DNA of 40,825 nucleotides from an uncultured Gammaproteobacteria bacterium. GTDB taxonomy: Bacteria; Pseudomonadota; Gammaproteobacteria; Pseudomonadales; Litorivicinaceae. Location: contig CAJWIY010000013.1 of the NCBI GenBank assembly GCA_913042205.1, forward strand, positions 1 through 40,825, read 5' to 3'. The first letter of the stretch is position 1. Every line of letters starts with the position of its first letter. Made by a program: the position numbers and the translations under genes. The notes beneath the pieces were generated by a model. That model was not told where the DNA came from. It made no database searches and saw only the letters and a program-made list of their open reading frames with translations. Shown here piece after piece: positions 33,441-40,825 of this stretch.

Positions 33441-34536
33441 AAGCAAGCACCTCCCGATTCCCCTCACTTTGCAAAGCTCTGCCGGACGAATGATCGAAAA
33501 GCGAGATACTTCGATAATCAAAAATCAGGTTGATTGACGATCCAACGGAATATTCTTCTGTCGAAGAAACTCGGGACTTCAAGATCGCTTGATCAATTTC
33601 TACCGAAACGATTTGCGTAGTTCCCAAGTACTCAGAAGCCACAACGGTCGCTGGTATACCCCCAGGTTCACGCGACAGTCTTATATGTTCAGGTCGAACA
33701 CCAACGTCTAAACTTCCGTCAAATTCCTCCAAACAAGCGGGGACGTCTATTTGATAATCTTTGTAGGCTACAAACGTGTTACCGACACTGACTTTGTGAT
33801 GCCCTAGGGGCAGGAAATTCATGGCCGGAAACCCTATGAAGTCCGCTACAAATTTAGTGGCTGGCCAATCATAAATCTCCTGCGGTGCGCCAAATTGTTC
33901 GATCACACCATGGTTCATCACGACAATTTTGTCGCCCATCTGCATCGCTTCCAACTGGTCGTGGGTCACGTATATTGTGGTAGCTCCCATTCGGTCATGA
34001 AGGGCCCTTAACTCTTCAGCCATTTCTTCGCGGAATTCAGCGTCCAATGCACCCAATGGTTCGTCCATAAAAAAGGCCGATGGGTCCCGCACTATAGCTC
34101 GCCCAAGCGCGACTCTTTGTCGATCCCCGCCTGATAGCCGACCGACTGGCGAACTTAACAGGTGGCTTATCTTCAAAATCTTGGAGACCTCGGCTACTTT
34201 TTCATGAATCAGCGACGCAGGGTTACCTTGGCTCCTCAATGGATACTCAAGGTTCTGTCTAACATTTAAATGAGGGTATAAGGCGTACATCTGGAACACG
34301 AATGCGATATCACGATCGCGAGCGCGCTTGAAGGAAACATCTTCGCCATTAATCAGCACCTGTCCCGAAGTTGGCAATTCTAGTCCGGCCATCATCCTAA
34401 GCGTGGTAGTTTTCCCGCACCCCGAAGGCCCAAGAAGCATAAAAAATTCACCGTCCTCTACCTTAAAAGTAGAATTTTCGACCGCGACAAACTCATCAAA
34501 TTCTTTACGAAGATTTTTAATCTCAATTTCAGCCAT
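33433..34536 (-). CDS. Carbohydrate ABC transporter ATPase (first)
   Basis: An ABC ATPase of 367 residues, also MalK/UgpC class. Walker A is GPSGCGKTT at residues 36-44 and the Q-loop is in VFQMYALYPHL. The signature reads LSGGD at 134-138 instead of the common LSGGQ. Walker B is FFMDEP near 155-160 and the H-loop is in VTHDQLEAMQM. The TOBE region includes GVRPEHIRLSREPGG. AAGGA lies before the ATG at 34536, four bases after the small membrane protein gene. The Q-to-D change in the signature and the presence of a second, canonical ATPase gene suggest an asymmetric pair. Confidence 0.93.
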   Translation of the reverse strand: MAEIEIKNLRKEFDEFVAVENSTFKVEDGEFFMLLGPSGCGKTTTLRMMAGLELPTSGQVLINGEDVSFKRARDRDIAFVFQMYALYPHLNVRQNLEYPLRSQGNPASLIHEKVAEVSKILKISHLLSSPVGRLSGGDRQRVALGRAIVRDPSAFFMDEPLGALDAEFREEMAEELRALHDRMGATTIYVTHDQLEAMQMGDKIVVMNHGVIEQFGAPQEIYDWPATKFVADFIGFPAMNFLPLGHHKVSVGNTFVAYKDYQIDVPACLEEFDGSLDVGVRPEHIRLSREPGGIPATVVASEYLGTTQIVSVEIDQAILKSRVSSTEEYSVGSSINLIFDYRSISLFDHSSGRALQSEGNREVLACG

Positions 34537-34540
34537 CGGT

Positions 34541-34729
34541 CTAGTCCTTAAAATGACTGCAGATGAGATACATGACGGTTCCAGTCAAAATCACCGAAAA
34601 AGAATAGGTAAAAATAACCAAATAAAACGGCTGCATAAGCATCAAAACGCCCAGCGCTATCAAGACCGAAGCAACTGCTTCCCATGGACTTCTTTGGAAC
34701 GAAATTAAACCCTTAACAAATTGTTTCAT
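34541..34729 (-). CDS. Small two-span membrane protein of the uptake operon
   Basis: A 62-residue protein starting at the ATG at 34729, which overlaps the permease stop by four bases (ATGA), and ending four bases before the ATPase gene. Two hydrophobic spans are visible (VASVLIALGVLMLM and FYLVIFTYSFSVILTGTVMYLI), with a basic N-terminus (KQFVKG). No domain is recognised with confidence. A small membrane protein gene also occurs in the glycerol ABC operon of rhizobia (glpU), which likewise has two ATPases and two permeases, so a transporter-accessory role is inferred. Confidence 0.7.
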   Translation of the reverse strand: MKQFVKGLISFQRSPWEAVASVLIALGVLMLMQPFYLVIFTYSFSVILTGTVMYLICSHFKD

Positions 34730-35664
34730 TTTCGGATCGCCCCAAATGTGATGCCTCGGAGCAAGTGCTTCCGTAGGAGAACGGTAAATACCATAACGGG
34801 CACCAGAAACAGGGTTGCTCCAGCTGCAACGGCGGGCCAATCCTTACCACTTACACCAATAATCGTTGGAATGAACGGGGGCGCAGTTTGCGCATCTCCA
34901 GAGGTCAGAAGGACGGCGAAAGCATATTCATTCCAAGCGAAAATCAGACAAAAAATCGCGGTTGAGGCGATTCCCGTAATGGCCTGGGGCAGGACTACCT
35001 TGATAAATGCTTCAAACCTTGTGTAACCGTCAATTAGTGCCGCCTCCTCGTATTCAACTGGAATCTCGTCCATGAATCCTTTCAGGAGCCAGACCGATAA
35101 CGAGAGGTTTACGGCTGTGTAGAGCATGATCATGCCAAAATATGTATCGTTCAAACCCAAATTTTTGAACATCAAAAATATGGGTATGGCTACAGCGATG
35201 GGCGGCATCATTCTGGTTGAAAGAATGAAAAATAAAAGGTCGTCCTTGAGAGGGACCTTGAAGCGACTAAAGGCATATGCCGCAATCGTCCCCAAAAACA
35301 TACATAAAGCGGTTGAACCAAACCCGATGACAGTCGAATTCAAAAATCTTTCGCCATACTTTGAGGGCTCGGCAATTATCTCGCCTTTTTTATAAACGAT
35401 CTCTTCATACCATGTCATCGATGTTGTGTCTTTTGGTGGCTGATCTGACGGGATCCTTGTCCGGGTGGTAAATAGATTGACGTACCCTTCCATGGTTGGC
35501 TCAAACAGAACCTTCGGAGGGTAGTGGATCGAATCCTGGCCAGACTTGAAGCCGGTAGCTATGATCCAAAGAAGTGGAGCCAGAGTAACCAACGCGTAGA
35601 GACCAACGATTAGCCCGGATATGAGTTTAGTCCGTGGAGATGGAGCAGTGACTGAAAAACTCAT
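34726..35664 (-). CDS. Carbohydrate ABC transporter permease (MalG-like)
   Basis: An inner-membrane permease of 312 residues with about six spans, of the MalG type. The coupling motif EEAALIDGYTRFEAFIKVVLPQAITGI (about residues 207-233) is the EAA loop that docks on the ATPase. The first span is ISGLIVGLYALVTLAPLLWII and the last is LFLVPVMVFTVLL. An unusual long periplasmic stretch lies between the first and second spans, about residues 40-100. The ATG overlaps the preceding permease stop (ATGA), indicating coupled translation. Confidence 0.92.
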   Translation of the reverse strand: MSFSVTAPSPRTKLISGLIVGLYALVTLAPLLWIIATGFKSGQDSIHYPPKVLFEPTMEGYVNLFTTRTRIPSDQPPKDTTSMTWYEEIVYKKGEIIAEPSKYGERFLNSTVIGFGSTALCMFLGTIAAYAFSRFKVPLKDDLLFFILSTRMMPPIAVAIPIFLMFKNLGLNDTYFGMIMLYTAVNLSLSVWLLKGFMDEIPVEYEEAALIDGYTRFEAFIKVVLPQAITGIASTAIFCLIFAWNEYAFAVLLTSGDAQTAPPFIPTIIGVSGKDWPAVAAGATLFLVPVMVFTVLLRKHLLRGITFGAIRK

Positions 35665-36608
35665 CGGTCTTTCACCTTATTGAGAGCTTTGACGTATATT
35701 GAGGCCAGACCGAAAACCGTCACGAACAAGATCACCGCATAGGCTGACGAGTACCCCGTCTTCCATTTCTCAAACGCTTCACGTTTAAGATCAATCGACG
35801 AGAGTGTCGTCAAGCTGCCAGGACCTCCCCCTGTTAACTGTACGACCAAGTCAAACATCTTAAAGTTTTCAATCCCCCTGAAGAGAACTGCAAGCATCAA
35901 AAACGGCAGGACCATGGGGATCGTGATTGTCCAGAACTGGCGCCACTGAGAAGCTCTATCGCACTCAGCTGCCTCGTATATTGAATCTGGGATCGATCGT
36001 AACCCAGCAAGGCAAATAAGCATAACGAACGGTGTCCACATCCATGTATCCACGATTACTATCGCCCATGGCGCGAGATGCACGTCCCCGATCATGGAGA
36101 AAGAGCTAGCATCAACACCCGAGAAAAAACTTATCGCATAGTTGAAGAGCCCGATCTGGGGCTGATAAAGGAAGGTCCAGAAGTTTCCGACAACAGCCGG
36201 ACTTAACATCATTGGAAGCACGATAAGCGTGGTCAGAAGATCATTCCCCTTAAATTTCTTATTGATGAGGAACGCCAAAGTAAATCCGATAAGCACTTGT
36301 ATTACGAGCGTCGAAACGAGGAAATGCGCGGTCGCTTGCATTGTCTGCCAAATATCGCTGTCACTAAGAATCCGTTCGTAATTTCTTAGATCGATCCACT
36401 TTACGTCCCTATTTGGCCTGTTTACACGATAATTGGTGAAACTCAGATAAATCGTCCATAGCAATGGAAAGATATTGATTGCTAAAAGTAAGATGATCGT
36501 CGGACTGACAAACAACCACGCCAATTTTTTGTCTGACAATCCCCTGACATGTTTTGAAACACCTCGGGGTGTCTTAAGGGCGAGTTTGTTAACCAAAAGC
36601 TTCAACAC
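35661..36608 (-). CDS. Carbohydrate ABC transporter permease (MalF-like)
   Basis: A permease of 315 residues with six spans, of the MalF/UgpA type. The EAA loop is in SIYEAAECDRASQWRQFWTITIPMVLPFL, about residues 213-241. The first span, WLFVSPTIILLLAINIFPLLWTIYLSF, follows a basic N-terminal segment. The GTG at 36608 has GGAG six bases upstream. It forms the heterodimeric channel with the next permease. The gap to the preceding binding-protein gene holds a strong hairpin, probably setting different expression levels. Confidence 0.92.
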   Translation of the reverse strand: MLKLLVNKLALKTPRGVSKHVRGLSDKKLAWLFVSPTIILLLAINIFPLLWTIYLSFTNYRVNRPNRDVKWIDLRNYERILSDSDIWQTMQATAHFLVSTLVIQVLIGFTLAFLINKKFKGNDLLTTLIVLPMMLSPAVVGNFWTFLYQPQIGLFNYAISFFSGVDASSFSMIGDVHLAPWAIVIVDTWMWTPFVMLICLAGLRSIPDSIYEAAECDRASQWRQFWTITIPMVLPFLMLAVLFRGIENFKMFDLVVQLTGGGPGSLTTLSSIDLKREAFEKWKTGYSSAYAVILFVTVFGLASIYVKALNKVKDR

Positions 36609-36647
36609 TTTCAGCTCCTTCAGATCATATTCTTTGACAGATTTGAG

Positions 36648-36693
36648 CCAAAACGGGGTTGCAAAGCACGAATGAGGTGCAACCCCGCTTTGG
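36648..36693 (-). other. Strong intergenic hairpin after the binding-protein gene
   Basis: TGCAACCCCGTTTTGG pairs with CCAAAGCGGGGTTGCA, a 16-bp stem with one non-Watson-Crick position (a possible G-T pair) and a 14-base loop. It sits directly after the binding-protein stop codon. No T-run follows on the minus strand, so it is more likely an RNA-stabilising or partial attenuation element, as seen after other ABC binding-protein genes, than a full terminator. Confidence 0.75.
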
Positions 36694-36702
36694 TATTATC
36701 CC

Positions 36703-38022
36703 TTAGAGTTTACCCTCATCCTGAAGAACTTCTGTCCAATCCTTGACCAGTCCATCCAGAGCCTGTTGGGCGGTACCCTTTCCTGCAATGACGTAATCGT
36801 GAATGCGTTCTTGCATTGGGAGCAACAGATCAGCGTAAGCTGGCTCCGCCCAGAAATCCTTAACAATGGCCATCGAATCTAAGAATGTTTTTGCGTATGG
36901 CTGACTGGATACGAAGCCAGGATCTTCAACAACGGCCCTAAGGGCTGAATAACCACCAGCTTTCCACCACTTATCTTGGACCTTCTTTTGAGCGAACCAC
37001 TTAATGTACTCCAGCGCCGCTTCTCGCTTATCCGAGGCCGCGACCACAGAAATACCCTGGCCGCCAAGTTGTGCAAAATGACCGCCTGGACCAGGAGGGT
37101 TGGGGAAGTAGCCTGATTTTCCCCCACCAACATTTGGGTCCGCCTCGACGCCTGGCCAAATGAATGCGAAGTTCATTTGCAGCGCGACCTGACCAGACTT
37201 GTAGGCATCGATGTTTTCACCCATGTACCAATTTGAGGAACCGGGAGGCGTGGCTGTGTCATAGAGTTCTTTATAATATTCTAGCCCAGCCGCAGCCTCC
37301 TTTGAATTAACAAATCCCTTCAAGTCATAAGGTTTGGCAGGGTTCGAGTACTCAAACCCGTAATTGTAAAGCGCGTTAGTGACACCCATCGTGATCCCTT
37401 CGGATCCGCGCTCTGTGTAAATTGCAGCTCCATAGACCGTTTTGCCGTCGATTTTTCTTTTTTGGAAAAATTGAGCAATATCTTTCAATTCGTCGAGATT
37501 ATTCGGCACATCTAAATCGCGCCCGTATTTTGCCTTATATTCCTTCCGAAGTTCAGGACGCTCGAACCAGTCTTTACGGTAAGTCCAGCCAACTACATCC
37601 CCAAATGCCGGCAAAGCCCAATAATTGGGTGTCCCCTTCGGCCACTCAGAGTAACCAGTGACTGTCGCGGGAATGAAATCGCCCATATCGATCCCTTCTT
37701 TAGCGAAGAAATCGTTTAACTTTATATAGTGTCCGTTCTCTGCCGCACCACCGATCCACTGGCTGTCGCCAATCATCAAGTCGCACAAGCCACCTCCGGA
37801 ATTCAATTCATTCAACATTCTGTCCGCGAAGTTTGGCCACGGAACGAACTCGAAGCTCATTTTGTGGCCACTCTCTGCTTCGAAGTCTTTACTTAACTCG
37901 ACCAAAGCGTTTGCTGGATCCCACGATGCCCAGCACAAAGTTAAATCATCTGCTACTGCCGTCTGGATCGCTCCAGCCATGACAGCGCCCGCGATTACTT
38001 TGACTCCTGTTTTAACGTTCAT
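36703..38022 (-). CDS. Carbohydrate ABC transporter substrate-binding protein
   Basis: A periplasmic binding protein of 439 residues, family 1 (MalE-like). The signal peptide KTGVKVIAGAVMAGAIQTAVA is probably cleaved before DDLTLCW. The mature protein shows FEAESGHKMSFEFVPWPNFADRML near residues 48-71, DLMIGDSQWIGG near 81-92, and many aromatic residues (WALPAFGDVVGWTYRKDWF) suited to sugar or polyol binding. AGGAG before the ATG is strong, fitting high expression. It is the first gene of the operon and faces the LacI regulator. The ligand is not known; the downstream kinase points to a ketose, glycerol-like or small polyol substrate. Confidence 0.92.
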   Translation of the reverse strand: MNVKTGVKVIAGAVMAGAIQTAVADDLTLCWASWDPANALVELSKDFEAESGHKMSFEFVPWPNFADRMLNELNSGGGLCDLMIGDSQWIGGAAENGHYIKLNDFFAKEGIDMGDFIPATVTGYSEWPKGTPNYWALPAFGDVVGWTYRKDWFERPELRKEYKAKYGRDLDVPNNLDELKDIAQFFQKRKIDGKTVYGAAIYTERGSEGITMGVTNALYNYGFEYSNPAKPYDLKGFVNSKEAAAGLEYYKELYDTATPPGSSNWYMGENIDAYKSGQVALQMNFAFIWPGVEADPNVGGGKSGYFPNPPGPGGHFAQLGGQGISVVAASDKREAALEYIKWFAQKKVQDKWWKAGGYSALRAVVEDPGFVSSQPYAKTFLDSMAIVKDFWAEPAYADLLLPMQERIHDYVIAGKGTAQQALDGLVKDWTEVLQDEGKL

Positions 38023-38111
38023 GATTACTCCTTTTATTTTTGTAAATCGGCTTACTCGATTTGGTTAGGATGTGGATCGCATTCTATACGCCCCGACCCT
38101 AACAAACTAAT

Positions 38112-38127
38112 TGAGGTACGTACCTCA
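38112..38127. promoter_or_regulatory. LacI-type operator, perfect palindrome
   Basis: TGAGGTACGTACCTCA is a perfect 16-bp palindrome with a central CG, the usual layout of LacI-family operators. It lies 90 bases before the binding-protein start and 31 bp centre to centre from a near copy. Confidence 0.85.
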
Positions 38128-38142
38128 TGTCAACCACTTTAC

Positions 38143-38158
38143 TGAGGTTCGTACCTCA
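38143..38158. promoter_or_regulatory. LacI-type operator, second copy
   Basis: TGAGGTTCGTACCTCA differs from the first palindrome at one base. Its 31-bp centre spacing puts both on the same face of the helix, suited to two dimers binding together. It ends 42 bases before the assigned regulator start. Confidence 0.85.
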
Positions 38159-38199
38159 ATTATGATTTGGTCACAGATTGTCGGGGAAATTCAGGGAAA

Positions 38200-39225
38200 G
38201 TGAAGCCAACCACCAAAGATTTAGCTCGTGCAGCAGGTGTCAGCTTGGCAACCATCGATCGAGTTCTCAACGATAGACCCGGTGTCGCTAGTAAGACCAA
38301 GACCGCAGTTGAAGAGGCGGTTCGAAAACTTGGTTATGAACGCAACCAAGCTGCTGCAGCTCTGTCCCGTAATCGCTATCTGAGATTTATATTTGCATTG
38401 CCAAGTGCGCAAGGTGACTTTGTTATGCAAATCAGGAAGAGCGTCAATGAAATCGAGTCCAATGGATTTGGCTCGATGTTGCGTTACGACCTTTTGAATA
38501 TTGACGAAACGAAGCCACACGACGTCGCCACAGCTTTGAGCAAATTATCAAAAACTAACTGCGATGGGTTGGCGATCATGGCGATTGAGCATCCCGAGAT
38601 TAGGGACGCCATTACTCGACTGACAGAACGCGGGGTACCTGTCATTTCACTGGTCTCCTATCAATCGGCTGCAAACGTTTCAGCATTCGTTGGGATACCC
38701 AATTTGCAAGCTGGACAAACTGCGGGACAGCTTATGCTTCGCTTCCAGAAAAATATATCCGGGTCAATAGCGGCTATCACCACGACAATTAGTTCGAATG
38801 ACAGCGTCGAAAGGCGAAGGGGTGCTGATCTCGTCTTCTCAAATCAAAAAACATTTCAATTACTCCCGACGACCGAGCATTTTAACGACCCTCACAGAGC
38901 TGACGACATTGTCCGCAAATTAATTAAAACAAGACCAGATCTATGCGGTATCTACATCTTAGGTTCGGAGGCAAGGCTTCCGCTCGAGGCTATGAATAGA
39001 TACGCGAATGACAAAAAATTTGTAGTAATCGCGCACGAACTCACCGAGTTCACTAAAACTCAACTAGCCGACGGACACTTGGATGCCGTGATATCCCAAA
39101 ATACAGGGCACTTGGTAAGAAGCTGTGTTAGACGCCTGAAGGCTATGTATGAGGGAACCACGCCCATCTCATCTCAAGAGCAAGTCCGAATCGAAATTCT
39201 TATTAAAGAAAACACCTATTACTAG
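38200..39225 (+). CDS. LacI-family transcriptional regulator
   Basis: A regulator of about 341 residues. From the GTG at 38200 it begins KPTTKDLARAAGVSLATIDRVLNDRPGVASKTK, the LacI helix-turn-helix with its second helix at the AGVSLATIDRVLN stretch. LGYERNQAAAALSRN follows as hinge helix. The effector domain (about 60-341) is a periplasmic-binding-protein fold of the group resembling sugar and polyol regulators. A TTG at 38167 is an alternative start. AGGGA lies close to the GTG. It is divergent from the uptake operon with two palindromic operators between, so it most likely represses both that operon and itself, released by the substrate or its derivative. Confidence 0.92.
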   Translation: MKPTTKDLARAAGVSLATIDRVLNDRPGVASKTKTAVEEAVRKLGYERNQAAAALSRNRYLRFIFALPSAQGDFVMQIRKSVNEIESNGFGSMLRYDLLNIDETKPHDVATALSKLSKTNCDGLAIMAIEHPEIRDAITRLTERGVPVISLVSYQSAANVSAFVGIPNLQAGQTAGQLMLRFQKNISGSIAAITTTISSNDSVERRRGADLVFSNQKTFQLLPTTEHFNDPHRADDIVRKLIKTRPDLCGIYILGSEARLPLEAMNRYANDKKFVVIAHELTEFTKTQLADGHLDAVISQNTGHLVRSCVRRLKAMYEGTTPISSQEQVRIEILIKENTYY

Positions 39226-39243
39226 CGAGATCGGAATGAAGGA

Positions 39244-40825
39244 TCAACGTGAGGAATTAAACTCTCCGAATTGTAACTCGACCATCTGCGCATAGATTGC
39301 ATTGCGGGTCATAAGCTCACTATGTCTCCCTACATCGAGGATTCTGCCGGTGTTCAAGACCACTATTTTGTCAGCTTGAACCACTGTCGCGAGTCGGTGA
39401 GCAATGACCAAGGTGGTTCTGTTCTTCTGCAAGGTGTCTAATGCGGATTGAACCAGGCGCTCACTTTCTGAATCCAAAGCGCTGGTCGCTTCATCGAGCA
39501 ACAAAATGGCCGGATCCGCAAGAACTGCGCGAGCAATAGCTACTCGCTGTTTCTGGCCCCCGGATAGTCTGATTCCCTTCTCTCCCAAATAGGTGTTGTA
39601 CCCGTCGGGAAGCTGACGAATAAAATCATGGGCTAAAGCTGCCTTAGCCGCCTCAATTACCTGAGTATCGGTCACGTTTGGATGACCAAAACGGATGTTT
39701 TCCACCACGCTATCACCAAAGATCACACAGTCTTGAGGAACCATCGCGATGGCGGATCTTATGTCCCTAGGATCCGCAAGATTGATGTCGATACCGTCAA
39801 TACAAATCTCGCCAGAATGAGGGTCATAAAATCTCAGTAGAAGCTGAAAGATAGTACTTTTACCAGCACCCGACGGCCCAACAATCGCAACATGTTCGCC
39901 TGGCTCAATATTGAGAGAAAAATCTCTGATAGCAAATTCATTTTTTCGAGACGGGTAGCCAAAATTCACCTGCTCAAAACTGACTGCACCCTTGCAAGGC
40001 TTGGGGAACTCGACAGGGACTTCGGGCGTCCGTATATTCGATTTCATCCGCAACAACTCTGTCAGTCGCTCCATCGCACCCGCTGCTCGCTGGATCTCAC
40101 CCCAAACTTCACTTAAGGATCCTGCAGCAACACCAACAAACATCGCATACAAAACAAATTGACCAAGTTCACCACCGGATATTGTCCCTGCCAGCACCTC
40201 CTTCGCACCTAACCACAGTACGAATATCAATGCGCCAAATACGCTTACTGTCCCAACCATCGTTAACAGCGCCCGCACTTTTATTCTTCGGACAGCTGTT
40301 CGGAAGCTTTTCTGGATGGAGGCCGAAAACCGCTTTATCTCAAGATGTTCTGCAGTGAACGACTGCACCGTTTCTGCGTTCCCAAGTATTTCAGCGGCCT
40401 GACCGCTAGCGTCTGCGATTCTGTCTTGGCTGTCGCGTGAAAGTCTGCGTAACCACCGCCCCACGACGATGATTGGCAGCACAATTAATGGAAAGATAAT
40501 TAGTAAAATGCCCAATAGCTCAATACTGGTATAGCCCAGCAATATCAGGCCACCGATAAATTGAATCGATGACCTTAGAACGATCGAAATACTTACGCCG
40601 GATACAGATTGGATGAGAGTTGTATCTGCTGTAAGACGCGATAAGACCTCTCCGATTTTTGTCGTCTCAAAGAATGTGGGGTCCATATAAATGACGTGAG
40701 AAAAGACCTTACTACGAAGATCAGCGACCACTCTTTCCCCGAGCCAGTTCACGAGAGAGGCTCGCCTCGCACCGAAAAATCCGATGATGAGGACGAAAAA
40801 CAGCAAGATAAAAAAGAAGAAGATA
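39244..40825 (-). CDS. MsbA-like ABC exporter, 5' end outside the window
   Basis: The C-terminal 527 codons of a fused membrane-ATPase ABC exporter; the frame is open to the window edge and typical members have about 590 residues. The membrane domain runs to about 250 residues from the edge. The ATPase domain has Walker A GPSGAGKST, signature LSGGQKQRVAIARA, Walker B ILLLDEATSALD and the H-loop AHRLATVV. FPKPCKGAVSFEQVNFGYPSR marks the domain start. Relatives export lipids, peptides or drugs, so the substrate cannot be stated. It converges on the LacI gene, 18 bases away. Confidence 0.92.
   Translation of the reverse strand, partial: IFFFFILLFFVLIIGFFGARRASLVNWLGERVVADLRSKVFSHVIYMDPTFFETTKIGEVLSRLTADTTLIQSVSGVSISIVLRSSIQFIGGLILLGYTSIELLGILLIIFPLIVLPIIVVGRWLRRLSRDSQDRIADASGQAAEILGNAETVQSFTAEHLEIKRFSASIQKSFRTAVRRIKVRALLTMVGTVSVFGALIFVLWLGAKEVLAGTISGGELGQFVLYAMFVGVAAGSLSEVWGEIQRAAGAMERLTELLRMKSNIRTPEVPVEFPKPCKGAVSFEQVNFGYPSRKNEFAIRDFSLNIEPGEHVAIVGPSGAGKSTIFQLLLRFYDPHSGEICIDGIDINLADPRDIRSAIAMVPQDCVIFGDSVVENIRFGHPNVTDTQVIEAAKAALAHDFIRQLPDGYNTYLGEKGIRLSGGQKQRVAIARAVLADPAILLLDEATSALDSESERLVQSALDTLQKNRTTLVIAHRLATVVQADKIVVLNTGRILDVGRHSELMTRNAIYAQMVELQFGEFNSSR

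Overview
The window looks like chromosomal DNA of an aerobic, probably marine, gammaproteobacterium. PurT, DsbB, SseA, a HutZ/HugZ-like heme protein and DUF1643 and DUF2798 proteins fit that group, as do the moderate base composition and the frequent GTG and TTG starts. No rRNA, tRNA, CRISPR array, insertion sequence or phage gene was seen. The lineage cannot be fixed from the sequence alone.

The centre (about 12.8-23.4 kb, minus strand) is a compact aerobic carbon monoxide dehydrogenase locus. It reads coxM-coxS-coxL-coxG-coxD-coxE-coxF, then a MocA-type cytidylyltransferase, a 2-oxoglutarate/Fe(II) oxygenase-like protein, a second XdhC/CoxI protein and a molybdopterin-binding-domain protein. 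CoxL carries the form I signature AYRCSFR, with the Cu-ligand cysteine at residue 385, so this is a true CO-oxidising enzyme and not a generic xanthine-oxidase relative. Most genes overlap or lie within 20 bases of each other. The oxygenase gene is the unexpected member. A hairpin covers the coxM ribosome-binding site, and a second perfect hairpin lies at the start of coxD. A lone SufU/NifU-like Fe-S scaffold gene converges on the end of the locus and shares its stop codon bases.

The left part (0-12 kb) is mixed housekeeping and stress metabolism: a hydroxyacid dehydrogenase, a ferredoxin-NADP reductase, an alpha/beta hydrolase with a small upstream gene, a DUF1643 protein, a GlcG-like protein, DsbB, two tandem TSUP (TauE/SafE) anion exporters, SseA, a HutZ-like protein and PurT. 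A short strongly structured transcript unit (9764-9921) holds a possible 26-residue membrane peptide and ends in a textbook terminator. An AT-rich gap at 5.1-5.7 kb contains a perfect DnaA box.

The stretch from 23.8 to 30.6 kb carries a DUF1800 lipoprotein / DUF1501 pair, an SDR oxidoreductase, small membrane proteins, a MAPEG protein and a PhoD-like phosphatase.

The right part (30.8-39.2 kb) is a carbohydrate or polyol uptake operon: a binding protein, two permeases, a 62-residue membrane protein, two ATPases and a fused dihydroxyacetone-type kinase DhaKL. It faces a divergent LacI-family regulator. Between them lie two near-identical 16-bp palindromes spaced 31 bp apart, the probable operators. 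The window ends inside an MsbA-like ABC exporter. Taken together, the cell appears to take up small polyols or trioses as carbon source while gaining supplementary energy from trace CO.
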